In this document: positions 44,455 to 52,471 of the stretch, piece after piece
Layout of the letters: each line of letters starts with the position of its first letter
How positions within the stretch are numbered: the stretch's first letter is position 1
Origin: Dyadobacter sp. CY345
GTDB lineage: Bacteria > Bacteroidota > Bacteroidia > Cytophagales > Spirosomataceae
DNA length: 64,000 nucleotides
Reading direction: 5' to 3'
Assembly (NCBI RefSeq): GCF_021502725.1
Contig: NZ_JAKFFS010000004.1
Coordinates: 620,001 to 684,000, forward strand
Made by a program: the position numbers and the translations under genes
The notes under the pieces: model-generated
Told to the model about the DNA's origin: nothing
The model's input: only the letters and a program-made list of their open reading frames with translations
Databases searched by the model: none

Positions 44455-46260
44455 ATGATTCAGGAAAATACTACGCATACTTTTCATATACCCGTTTTAG
44501 GACTGGGATATTCTGTTGATACTCCTATCAAAGTTTCCCATTTGGGAATTTCATCCGTTGCTTCCATCGTCGATGACGAGATGATTGAGCGGATGAGAAA
44601 ATTTCATACATTAAAAAACGAAGAGAAATTTGAACCGATTTATTCCGGTGCGCATGATTTCCGGAGCCGGCGCATTACTGCCTATCTGGATTTGATGGAA
44701 AGAATTGTGAACAAACAATTCGATTCGTTGAAACAAACGCCGTTTGAAACGGGAAGTGAAATCGATAGATACTTTGAGCTTTTGCCTGAAACCTCATCGC
44801 TGAAAAAACGATACATTGAAATGACGTTATGCCAGGATGAGAATCAGAAATTAAACTTGCAGAAAGACCTGCGGGGAAGTCTGAAAAAGGGAGCTATTGA
44901 TGTCAATATTATGTCAAAAGTGGATAAGCTGAACCGGGATGTTCATGGGGAAATGCTGCCGGATGAATATTCAGATGCTTCTGCTTCTCTGCGTGGTTTT
45001 GCAGAAAGTACGCTTACTTCGTCTCTGATTCTTTCAGCAGGAATGAACCCGAGACTTTATAATTACCTCGAAAAATTTAAAGATTTTTATCCTGATAAAA
45101 ACGGCGAGTTACGCAAGAAAATAATCCTGAAAGTAAGCGATTTCCGGTCTGCATTTATCCAGGCCAAATTTCTTGCCAAAAAGGGAATTTGGGTTTCCGA
45201 GTTTCGTATTGAATCTGGTCTCAATTGCGGCGGACATGCCTTCGCCACCGAGGGTTATTTGTTAGGGCCAATTCTGGAAGAATTTAAAACAAAAAAACAG
45301 GAAATGTTGTCCGAGCTTTTCGGATTGTATAAGTCGGCACTTACCGCAAAAGGATATGAAACGGATCAGATTCCTGACCTGCGCATCACTGTCCAGGGAG
45401 GAATCGGTACGGCGGAGGAAGATCAGTTTTTATTGAATTATTATGAAGTGGATGCGACAGGCTGGGGGAGTCCGTTTTTGCTTGTGCCGGAAGTCACCAA
45501 CGTCGACGAAGCGACTTTGAAGGATCTCGCAGAAGCTGAAAGCGATGATTATTATATCAGCAATTCTTCTCCACTTGGTGTTTTGTTTAATAATTTCAAA
45601 AAAAGCAGTGCCGAAAAGGAGCGTTTACAGCGGATTGCCGCCGGAAGGCCTGGAAGTCCCTGCCGGAAAAAATATCTTGTTTCGAATACAGAATTTACGG
45701 CCGAACCTATTTGCACGGCATCCAGACAATACCAGAATTTGAAGATCAAACAACTCGAAACACTTGAACCGCGTCCGGAAAATTTTCAGGAACAGTTCGA
45801 TCTGATCACCGAAAAACTTTGTTTGTGCGATGGACTAAGTACGTCTACTTTGCTGAAAAATAACCTGATCAAGCCGAGAGAAAATAAAGCGGTCTCCATT
45901 TGTCCGGGACCTAATCTGGCCTGGTTTTCCAAAGTTTACTCGCTCGACGAAATGGTCAGCCATATCTATGGAAAAGTAGATTTGTTAAGTCAGGTTAAGC
46001 GGCCGAATATGTTTATCAACGAGCTGAATTTGTATGTAGATTATTACAAGAAAGATCTCGAAATGAACGCGAAGATGCTGAATGATAAGAAGAAAAAATA
46101 TCTTCAGAAATTTAGCGAACAGTTGATCGTTGGGATCGATTATTATAAAAAGCTGATACCTCAATTGGTCAACCAGACGGAAACTTACCGTGCTGAAATG
46201 ATCAGCCAATTGAAAAATATCGAAGCAGAACTGCTTGAATGCCGGTTGGAAATGGCATAA
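44455..46260 (+). CDS. Large conserved protein of unknown function, FMN TIM-barrel features
   Basis: A 601-aa soluble protein. The middle contains GLNCGGHAFATEGYLLGP and, later, ITVQGGIGTAEEDQFLL and VDATGWGSPFLLVPE, which resemble the phosphate-binding turns of FMN TIM barrels such as nitronate monooxygenase or glutamate-synthase domains. After residue 390 come cysteines (SPCRKK, PICTAS, KLCLCDGL, ICPGPN) that could bind an iron-sulfur cluster or zinc. The C-terminal 90 residues are a charged coiled-coil-like helix. No family is certain. The ATG at 44455 is chosen over the GTG at 44428. Confidence 0.6.
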   Translation: MIQENTTHTFHIPVLGLGYSVDTPIKVSHLGISSVASIVDDEMIERMRKFHTLKNEEKFEPIYSGAHDFRSRRITAYLDLMERIVNKQFDSLKQTPFETGSEIDRYFELLPETSSLKKRYIEMTLCQDENQKLNLQKDLRGSLKKGAIDVNIMSKVDKLNRDVHGEMLPDEYSDASASLRGFAESTLTSSLILSAGMNPRLYNYLEKFKDFYPDKNGELRKKIILKVSDFRSAFIQAKFLAKKGIWVSEFRIESGLNCGGHAFATEGYLLGPILEEFKTKKQEMLSELFGLYKSALTAKGYETDQIPDLRITVQGGIGTAEEDQFLLNYYEVDATGWGSPFLLVPEVTNVDEATLKDLAEAESDDYYISNSSPLGVLFNNFKKSSAEKERLQRIAAGRPGSPCRKKYLVSNTEFTAEPICTASRQYQNLKIKQLETLEPRPENFQEQFDLITEKLCLCDGLSTSTLLKNNLIKPRENKAVSICPGPNLAWFSKVYSLDEMVSHIYGKVDLLSQVKRPNMFINELNLYVDYYKKDLEMNAKMLNDKKKKYLQKFSEQLIVGIDYYKKLIPQLVNQTETYRAEMISQLKNIEAELLECRLEMA

Positions 46261-46284
46261 CGACAATCATACTTCCGGCTACTC

Positions 46285-46716
46285 TTATACAAACGGACGT
46301 ATGATCTTTTCCTGTTTTTCTTTAATCACCAGATAATCATTCCGGCCAAACGTAAGGAAATACCCGACAATCAGAAAGGCCGGGATAATGAACCAGATAA
46401 GGTATTGAATATCGAAAAATACGGATGAAATAAAATGGATGCTGAGTACGGCATACAAGGAATTAATGACCAGGTTTCCATGTTCGAATATATCGACTGA
46501 AATAGATTTCCTTTGATTGTCAGTCAGGGAAAAAGACAGTTCCTGGCTGCCGTACCAGCCCGACTTTATTTTGATTTTTATAGTTCCGGTTGCTACTTCA
46601 AATTCTGACGATTCTCCGTTCAAAACTGTTCCGAGTTTCAGGTCATCGCAAAATACATGGATTTTTTTAACCCGGCTGTTCCATGATTTTGTTAGGCTAA
46701 CCTCCAATTTTGGCAT
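46285..46716 (-). CDS. Hypothetical membrane protein with N-terminal beta domain
   Basis: A 143-aa protein. The first 80 residues look like a small beta-sandwich (KIKIKSGWYGSQELSFSL), followed by two hydrophobic helices (about 83-125) and a basic tail ending KIIRPFV. No family was recognised. It is 28 bases downstream of the Crp/Fnr gene on the same strand and might be co-transcribed with it. Confidence 0.65.
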   Translation of the reverse strand: MPKLEVSLTKSWNSRVKKIHVFCDDLKLGTVLNGESSEFEVATGTIKIKIKSGWYGSQELSFSLTDNQRKSISVDIFEHGNLVINSLYAVLSIHFISSVFFDIQYLIWFIIPAFLIVGYFLTFGRNDYLVIKEKQEKIIRPFV

Positions 46717-46744
46717 GTTATAGCGAGATTTAAAATTTCATTAT

Positions 46745-47308
46745 TTAAGCCGTGAATCTGCTCAAAGTTTCTCTTGAAACACCAAGATACGAAGCCATCA
46801 GCGTTTTAGGAACCCGTTGATATAATTGCGGATATTTTTCAATCAGGTGCATATATCTTGATCTGGCATCGAACTTTAAAAAGGATAAAATTCTTTGCTG
46901 TAAACCCACGTAACCCGTGTTCGTTTTGATCCTGAAAAAATGCTCCATCTTGTGCATTTCGGAGCAGAGTTTGCTTTTATTAAAATCAGTCAGTACCAAA
47001 ACTGTAACATCTTCGATGCAATCAATATTCAGAGTCGCTTTTTCATGATTGTTAAACGCCTGATAATCTGTAACCCACCAGTTCTCCATTGAAAATTGCA
47101 GGATATGCTCCTTTCCGTCATCACCCAGATAAGTGGATTTTAAAAGTCCTTCCAACACAAAATATTCCTGATCTACATAATTTCCCTGCTGCACTACAAA
47201 CTGGTGCTTTTTGAATTTTTTTGATTCAAAATGAGGTAACACATAATCGAATTCAGCGTCTGTCAGCGTAACAATTTCTTCGATATGTCTTCTTAACCGT
47301 AAACTCAT
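46745..47308 (-). CDS. Crp/Fnr-family transcriptional regulator
   Basis: A 187-aa regulator with a cyclic-nucleotide-binding-like domain (about 20-120: KKHQFVVQQGNYVDQEYFVLEG) and a short helix-turn-helix at the C-terminus. The recognition helix LGVSRETLSRF keeps the R-E-x3-R residues by which E. coli CRP reads TGTGA. A perfect TGTGA-N6-TCACA site lies 66 bases upstream, between this gene and the divergent PfpI gene. Key cAMP-contact residues are not clearly kept, so the effector is unknown. It ends abruptly after the recognition helix, as Bacteroidota members often do. Confidence 0.9.
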   Translation of the reverse strand: MSLRLRRHIEEIVTLTDAEFDYVLPHFESKKFKKHQFVVQQGNYVDQEYFVLEGLLKSTYLGDDGKEHILQFSMENWWVTDYQAFNNHEKATLNIDCIEDVTVLVLTDFNKSKLCSEMHKMEHFFRIKTNTGYVGLQQRILSFLKFDARSRYMHLIEKYPQLYQRVPKTLMASYLGVSRETLSRFTA

Positions 47309-47373
47309 AATTAAATATCTGATGTGTTAAACCAGCAAATTTTAAGATTTAATCCTCCATTTATTGGCTTTGG

Positions 47374-47389
47374 TGTGATGTTTGTCACA
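47374..47389. promoter_or_regulatory. Perfect Crp-type operator in the divergent intergenic region
   Basis: TGTGA-TGTTTG-TCACA (47374-47389) is an exact CRP consensus palindrome. It is centred about 67 bases before the likely start of the PfpI transcript (-7-like GACCTTTG at 47435-47442) and about 52 before the likely start of the regulator transcript (AAAATTTG on the minus strand, 47343 to 47336). The adjacent regulator has the matching recognition-helix residues. Confidence 0.65.
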
Positions 47390-47455
47390 GCAAAACAGTG
47401 ATTTATTTCCTTATACTGCTCCTCAATAACTGCCGACCTTTGTAAAAAAATAAAT

Positions 47456-47543
47456 ATGAAAATCAAATCATTTCTGTTAGCTGTGCCTGGTTCCCTTTGC
47501 GATTTTAGGGGCCAACACGGCTGACACAAATTTAACTAAACAA
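47456..47543 (+). pseudogene. Frameshifted signal-peptide segment of the PfpI gene
   Basis: An ATG at 47456 opens MKIKSFLLAV, then the frame is lost near 47480-47487. In the PfpI frame from 47487 on, the sequence continues LVPFAILGANTADTNL and runs without a stop into the PfpI start at 47544. Joined across a single-base insertion the two parts make a normal signal peptide, so the ancestral protein was probably exported. As written, a 22-codon peptide ends at TGA 47522-47524. Confidence 0.6.
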
Positions 47544-48248
47544 ATGACTAACCATATGAAAACTAAAAAAGTCCTTTTCGTAGTAACGTCTTTTGATCAG
47601 GTGCCAAACGGAACAAAAACGGGAATCTGGATCGAAGAATTTGCTTCTCCCTATTTTTTATTGACTGCACAGGGAATTGATATCACCGTTGCTTCGCCAA
47701 AAGGCGGCAAGGCACCAATTGACCCTAAAAGTACAAAACCAGAATTCACAACAGAATCGGTGACGAGATTTTTTGGCGATGCTTCGGCTCAGGAAAAGTT
47801 GAATAATACGATCGCTCTGGATGCTATTGATTCGAAAGAATTCGATGCTGTTTTTTATCCCGGCGGTCATGGTCCTATGTGGGATTTGCCTGAAAATAAA
47901 ATTTCAATCAACATTATTGAATCATTTTATAAGGCTGGAAAACCTGTTGCCCTGGTATGTCATGCGCCAGCAGCTTTGAAAAATGTTAAAAGTGAAAACG
48001 GTGATCTTTTTGTAAAAGGCAAAAAAGTAGCCGGTTTTACAAATAGTGAAGAAATTGCAGGACAGTCAACCGGCGAAGTTCCGTTTATGCTGGAAGATAT
48101 GTTAGTTGAAAATGGAGCGGTTTATGAGAAAGGTGCAGATTGGCAGCCATTTGCGGTAAGCGATGGCGTGCTTATCACCGGACAAAATCCGGCATCTTCC
48201 GAACTGGTTGCTGAAAAGATTATTTCTGCTTTAAAATCGGTTCAATAA
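47544..48248 (+). CDS. DJ-1/PfpI-family type 1 glutamine amidotransferase-like protein
   Basis: A 234-aa protein of the HSP31-like branch of DJ-1/PfpI. Residues are E31 in GIWIEEFASPY, FYPGGHGPMWDL, and the nucleophile C139-H140 in ALVCHAPAAL. Relatives act as glyoxalase III/deglycase or stress chaperones. ATG codons at 47544 and 47556 are possible starts. The upstream frame carries the remains of a signal peptide, so the present protein may be cytoplasmic or the sequence may contain an error. The Crp-type operator upstream suggests regulated expression. Confidence 0.88.
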   Translation: MTNHMKTKKVLFVVTSFDQVPNGTKTGIWIEEFASPYFLLTAQGIDITVASPKGGKAPIDPKSTKPEFTTESVTRFFGDASAQEKLNNTIALDAIDSKEFDAVFYPGGHGPMWDLPENKISINIIESFYKAGKPVALVCHAPAALKNVKSENGDLFVKGKKVAGFTNSEEIAGQSTGEVPFMLEDMLVENGAVYEKGADWQPFAVSDGVLITGQNPASSELVAEKIISALKSVQ

Positions 48249-48274
48249 TTAAGAAAGAATGAATTAATAAAACT

Positions 48275-48305
48275 GAGACTGCCGAAAGGTGGTCTCTTTT
48301 TTTTG
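48275..48305 (+). terminator. Terminator of the PfpI gene
   Basis: GAGACTGCC and GGTGGTCTC pair (two G-U wobbles) around a GAAA tetraloop, followed by eight T. It lies 27 bases after the stop. Confidence 0.9.
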
Positions 48306-48359
48306 TTGCTAAAAATCAGTGTGGCTATGGCTAAAGCCGGGTATACTTTGGCCGTTTCT

Positions 48360-48621
48360 CCCCAAGCTAAAGCTTGGGGTTAGATAAACATGCTGGACAC
48401 CGGGGGTAGATAATCATGCTGAACACCTGTGTTAAGAAACTAGTTGACTGAGGTTAGGTAATCTGGCTGAATGCTGAAGTAAAGTAACTTGCTTGACTGA
48501 AGTTAGGTAATCAGGCTGAATACTGGAGTTTAGTAACTTGGCCATTGACTGGGGGCAGGTAGCCAGGCCGTTGACGGGGAATAAGTAATCAGTCTTTCAA
48601 CTAGTGGAGTAACTTAGCCTT
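48360..48621. repeat. Palindrome plus degenerate tandem repeat array
   Basis: A perfect palindrome CCCCAAGCT-AA-AGCTTGGGG (48360-48379) is followed by about nine imperfect tandem units of 23-28 bases (48380-48621). Units share the pattern TTGACTG-GGTTAGGTAATCAGGC, with words such as TTGACTGAGG, AGGTAATC and AGTAACTTG recurring, alternating between two slightly different types. No reading frame spans it. It fills most of the 400-base gap between the PfpI gene and the next gene. Confidence 0.7.
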
Positions 48622-48647
48622 GTTAGCTGCTTATTATTAGACGGTTA

Positions 48648-49256
48648 TCAATACGTTTCCATCACTTTCAATTTATTCCGGTCATTAATTTTAATGGAAG
48701 CAAAGGACAGTTTGTAACATACAAATCCTGCCGCCATTAATGCCCCGCCAACGATAAATGCGGACGCGTCGGTTGTAAAACGTTTGTCATCCACACCCTT
48801 GTTTACGAAATCAGCACCGATGTAAAGTATGCCCGCAATCGGGAAGTAATAGGATGCTTCTGTGATGAATGGAATCCGTTTGGAAACTTTGATAAGCCGT
48901 ACATCTTTCAGCATAATTTCTCTGGAATCCATTTTGCCCGTAGCTTCATTGGCGATGGTAAAAGACGAGTCAGAAATGCTAACAATGGCCGTTTTGAAGC
49001 GGATATTTTCATTATGCATCCTGAACTTTACCTGATCTCCAGGGAAAAAGCGATAACGTCGAAATTTTCCAATGCGTGGCGAAGAATCCAGGATCAGGTA
49101 TTTCTGGCCGGGCAAACCAGTGATATTCTTGTTGCCATTTTTTTTGAAAAAAAGCGCTTCGCTAGTCAGTGCTTTTGTGCGATCATAGGCATCTTGTGAC
49201 CGGACAGAGGAATTGATAAGTATCACTGCAAAAACCAAAAAAAGATATTTTTTCAT
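48648..49256 (-). CDS. Exported hypothetical protein with C-terminal hydrophobic helices
   Basis: A 202-aa protein with a signal peptide (MKKYLFLVFAVILINSS, cleavage near VRSQDA). The middle is beta-rich and basic (FRRYRFFPGDQVKFRM). Two hydrophobic segments (about 133-150 and 165-185, GGALMAAGFVCYKLSF) suggest membrane attachment. No family was recognised. It lies just before the tandem repeat array. Confidence 0.7.
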   Translation of the reverse strand: MKKYLFLVFAVILINSSVRSQDAYDRTKALTSEALFFKKNGNKNITGLPGQKYLILDSSPRIGKFRRYRFFPGDQVKFRMHNENIRFKTAIVSISDSSFTIANEATGKMDSREIMLKDVRLIKVSKRIPFITEASYYFPIAGILYIGADFVNKGVDDKRFTTDASAFIVGGALMAAGFVCYKLSFASIKINDRNKLKVMETY

Positions 49257-49594
49257 GAAAGACTTGAATGGCTCATATAGGAAGGTATTCGTTTAAACGA
49301 GAATAAGTGTTGCATTGTTGCTTCCCCCTTGTACAAGGCTGTGCGTAATAATATGTTGTTGCGCATCTACTAAACATAAGGCTTTTGAAAAGTAAAATCT
49401 CCGATTACTAACTACCTCTCTGATTTCATTGATGTCTTACTAATTATTAGTTTCTGTTTTGAAGAGCGTTACATAAGATTAATTCAAAAAAGAGCACTGA
49501 TTGGCAACTGCATATTTACTTTTAGAGCTCTTTTTTGAATTGAAATCGTAACAAATAATTGAGATTTCCGAAGAATACTTAAACTACCAACGAA
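49257..49594. other. Intergenic region with a dispersed repeat copy and hairpin
   Basis: Contains a 56-base element (49396-49451) that recurs in diverged form at 51186-51241. A perfect 15-bp inverted repeat has arms AATTCAAAAAAGAGC (49481-49495) and GCTCTTTTTTGAATT (49527-49541), whose T-rich arms make it a probable terminator for the leucine-rich-repeat gene that ends at 49595. No gene is seen. Confidence 0.55.
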
Positions 49595-50989
49595 TTAACG
49601 GGTGATGAGAACTTTATGAGATTCCTCGCCAATTTTCAATATATACACACCGTTTGGCAGCTTACCCGTTTCAAGAGGTTTCGAAGGAATGGATGATGCT
49701 TTCTGTAAAATTATACCTTGTTCGTTGACTAATTGGTAAGGCTGGTTTCTATTTGCAATTTCAACATAAAGCTGGTTATCGGCCGGATTGGGATAAACCG
49801 TTGTAAGTGCGTCTTTATCCTTTACCTTAATTATGATAATCCTTGAATAGGAGAATTTTTGGTCGAAATCGATTTGTTTTAGACGATAGTAAACAAGAGG
49901 TTCTGTGATTACATCCGTAAAAGAATAACTTTTCGTCTCATTTGTATCTCCGTTACCTTCTACAAAACCAGCCTTCATAAATGTTTTTGCATTCAAACTG
50001 CGTTCTATGTCAAAACCATAATTTGTAGTTTCAGAAGTGGTTTGCCAGGTAAGAGAATTGCCTTCTGGTGTGTTCTTTCCCTGAAAATTTATTAACGTTA
50101 CTGGTAGTGAGATGCAGTACGCTGTTTGCTTTATCTCCTGAATTGAATTACATCCCGTTGCATTACTTGTAATATTATAAAAAGTCGGATTCGTAAGAAC
50201 AAATTTACACACACTTTCCACTCCACAATAAGAAAGCGCAATTGAATTTATAATTGTTAAAGCACTAATTTCGGATGGATTAATTTTGTCTAGCCCGGAA
50301 AGACTTGTTAACGAGTTGTTGTTGATAATACTTACATAATTTTGGTTGCCCAGAGACCTAAGATTAATCAAACCTGTAAGATTTACCAATGCAGGATTTT
50401 CGCTGATAAATAAATAACCTTGGATTGAGGTAAGTGCTGACAGGGCGTCTACGTTTGTAAGAACTGTATTCTGTGCGATCGAAACTTCTCCTATTATATT
50501 GGTGAGATTTTCAAGACCAGATAAACTTGTCAATAGAGGATTAGCCCCAATAGACAAAAAGCCATTAACAGTTTTTATTTTGCTTAGGGCAGAAATATTC
50601 TGAAGTCCATTGTTGAAGACTATGCGCAGTGAGCCGCCAATATTAAATAAATTACCCAGGCCATCAAGGGAAGTTATAAGCGGATTGCTTTCTATGTTTA
50701 CAGATTGTCCAATTTGTGAAACATTTGAAAGACCTGACAGGCTTGTGAGCATTGGATTTGCTTTTATATCCAAAGTGCCTGTAATTGCTATCAGACCGTT
50801 TAGTCCCGCCAAATTAGTTATATCATCACCTGATATTGATACATTGCCAAATATTACCGCACATCCGGGATGCGTTGCGGCATAAGTATCAATACTCGTC
50901 TGAGTAGTGAAATTGATTGAACCACAGCTTTGGGCTAAAAGAGTGTCAGAAAGGCTGATGAGCAAGAAAAGTAGATAGATCTTTTTCAT
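49595..50989 (-). CDS. T9SS-secreted protein with receptor-L-domain-like repeats
   Basis: A 464-aa protein. It has a signal peptide (MKKIYLLFLLISLSDTLLAQ), then about ten leucine-rich L-domain-like repeats (LTSLSGLSNV, ITSLDGLGNL, LTNVDALSAL). A beta linker (PVTLINFQGK ... YYRLKQIDFD) follows, then a type A C-terminal sorting domain (VYPNPADNQLYVEI, LPNGVYILKIG, HKVLITR). It is probably exported by the type IX system and attached to the surface, possibly for binding or adhesion. Its linker resembles that of the protein at 55906-56757. Confidence 0.9.
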   Translation of the reverse strand: MKKIYLLFLLISLSDTLLAQSCGSINFTTQTSIDTYAATHPGCAVIFGNVSISGDDITNLAGLNGLIAITGTLDIKANPMLTSLSGLSNVSQIGQSVNIESNPLITSLDGLGNLFNIGGSLRIVFNNGLQNISALSKIKTVNGFLSIGANPLLTSLSGLENLTNIIGEVSIAQNTVLTNVDALSALTSIQGYLFISENPALVNLTGLINLRSLGNQNYVSIINNNSLTSLSGLDKINPSEISALTIINSIALSYCGVESVCKFVLTNPTFYNITSNATGCNSIQEIKQTAYCISLPVTLINFQGKNTPEGNSLTWQTTSETTNYGFDIERSLNAKTFMKAGFVEGNGDTNETKSYSFTDVITEPLVYYRLKQIDFDQKFSYSRIIIIKVKDKDALTTVYPNPADNQLYVEIANRNQPYQLVNEQGIILQKASSIPSKPLETGKLPNGVYILKIGEESHKVLITR

Positions 50990-51315
50990 TAATAGAGGAT
51001 TGAAGGGTGAGTATAATGTTACTTATAGTACTTCGCTACTTTTAAAAGGTAACGCGATAGGCGTAAGAATTTATAAATTAATTTTATAAATCTTTATTCG
51101 GGTATAAAAAAGGGCTATTTCGTATTTGAGGTGTCATTTTAGCACGATCATATACAATTAATGATGTGTCAAAGAATTCTACTTGAATCTCCGTTTACTA
51201 ACTGTCTCTCTGATTTGATGGTGGTATCACAACTTATTAGTAATTTAAACTATCATTTTCTGTCTTAATTAGTATGTAACTTACTATTAATCAGTATTGT
51301 TAAAACAATTAGTAT
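50990..51315. other. Divergent intergenic region with second repeat copy
   Basis: Holds a 56-base element (51186-51241) about 80% identical to 49396-49451 and a small palindrome ATTGTT-AA-AACAAT (51296-51309) just before the cupin ATG. No consensus promoter was recognised with confidence. Confidence 0.45.
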
Positions 51316-51882
51316 ATGAAAAGGGGGAATTTTATTGCATCATTGATTGCAATCTTTTCAGCACCGTCTATCGCTTGGAATAACGTTAAAAAAGTTTTTT
51401 CAAGAAGTGAAAAAGGTTTCAAAATTCCAGCGGGAGAAGGAAGAATTCACGGACATATTCAGTTAAAAGGTGTGAACGCGAATATGCTTGATGTCGAAAT
51501 TTCGGGCAGTGATACCAACGGTGATCTGGCGATTTTTGAACAGACATCCCTCTCGCAGGGCAAAGGCACGCCGTTGCACATACATCCATTACAGGACGAA
51601 ATTTTTTACGTTATCGATGGTTCCTACATTTTTAAAGTAGGAGAAGATAAATACGATCTTAAAACAGGTGACAGTATTGTCCTTCCCCGGAAAGTCCCGC
51701 ACGCCTGGACACAGGTTTCAGAAAAGGGTAAAATGCTGGTTATACTGCAACCTGCCGGCAAACTTGAAAATTTCTTTGTGACCATGTCTGGTTTGGATCA
51801 TGTACCCGCACAAGAGGAAATCACAAAGATTTTTAATGAGAATGAAATGCAGGTGGTTGGGCCGGGTTTGAAGGTTGATTAG
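51316..51882 (+). CDS. Cupin-domain protein
   Basis: A 188-aa protein with a weak hydrophobic N-terminus (MKRGNFIASLIAIFSAPS) and one cupin domain (about 60-150). Metal ligands appear in PLHIHPLQDEIFYVIDGSY (H-x-H-x5-E) and the second motif in LPRKVPHAW. The pattern suits quercetin-dioxygenase-like or storage cupins. It may be exported. No functional partner adjoins. Confidence 0.85.
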   Translation: MKRGNFIASLIAIFSAPSIAWNNVKKVFSRSEKGFKIPAGEGRIHGHIQLKGVNANMLDVEISGSDTNGDLAIFEQTSLSQGKGTPLHIHPLQDEIFYVIDGSYIFKVGEDKYDLKTGDSIVLPRKVPHAWTQVSEKGKMLVILQPAGKLENFFVTMSGLDHVPAQEEITKIFNENEMQVVGPGLKVD

Positions 51883-51961
51883 CGGCAGCAAGTTGCTGCA
51901 CATACCGGCAGATGCGTTGGTTAAAGAATATGATTTGATCGCCTAGAATATTTTTTACATT

Positions 51962-52003
51962 TTCTGAAAACTCACAGAAACCAAACCCAGCGAGTTTTCA
52001 GAA
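51962..52003. terminator. Perfect inverted repeat between convergent genes
   Basis: TTCTGAAAACTC (51962-51973) and GAGTTTTCAGAA (51992-52003) are perfect inverted 12-mers. They lie between the convergent cupin and YegP-like genes. A clear T tract is missing, so termination is likely but not certain. Confidence 0.5.
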
Positions 52004-52015
52004 CAAAAATATCTT

Positions 52016-52348
52016 CTAAACCGTCTGATCATCAACCGTTCCTGTCGGTCCGTTTTTCTTCACGGATTCAATTCCGTTATCTCTTCCGGATGTGCTTTCG
52101 TACATTTCGCTGCTGCCGATAATCTGGCCGTTGGTGGCTTTCAGGCTGAAAAAGTATTTGCCATTCGTGGAAGTTTTCTTTTCATAACGCGCATCGTCCG
52201 GCGAATTTTTCTTTACCGATTCTATGCCGTTTTCGCAGGAATTTTTGGTACTGTATCCCTCGCTTGCTAAAATTACCTGGCCATTGTCCGCTTTCAGGTT
52301 AAACTGATACTCGCCATTTGCACGCTTGGTTATCACATACTTGCTCAT
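52016..52348 (-). CDS. YegP-like protein with two DUF1508 repeats
   Basis: A 110-aa protein made of two near-identical DUF1508 units, each with the pattern YQFNLKADNGQVILASEGY or YFFSLKATNGQIIGSSEMY followed by NGIESVKKN. The duplication is the family hallmark. The function is not established. It is a single gene. Confidence 0.9.
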   Translation of the reverse strand: MSKYVITKRANGEYQFNLKADNGQVILASEGYSTKNSCENGIESVKKNSPDDARYEKKTSTNGKYFFSLKATNGQIIGSSEMYESTSGRDNGIESVKKNGPTGTVDDQTV

Positions 52349-52471
52349 AATAAACTGGTTTTGTGTATAGAATTCTTTACGATGTTAAGTAAACGTTTTG
52401 GGTGAAAAAATGCAAATTTTATCTCAAATTTGAATATTTGGAAATATGAGGAAAGTTACAAAACCGTAATA

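Noticed and set aside
48380..48621. CRISPR-like array
   Set aside because: Units are contiguous and degenerate, without constant repeats and unique spacers, and no cas genes are present.
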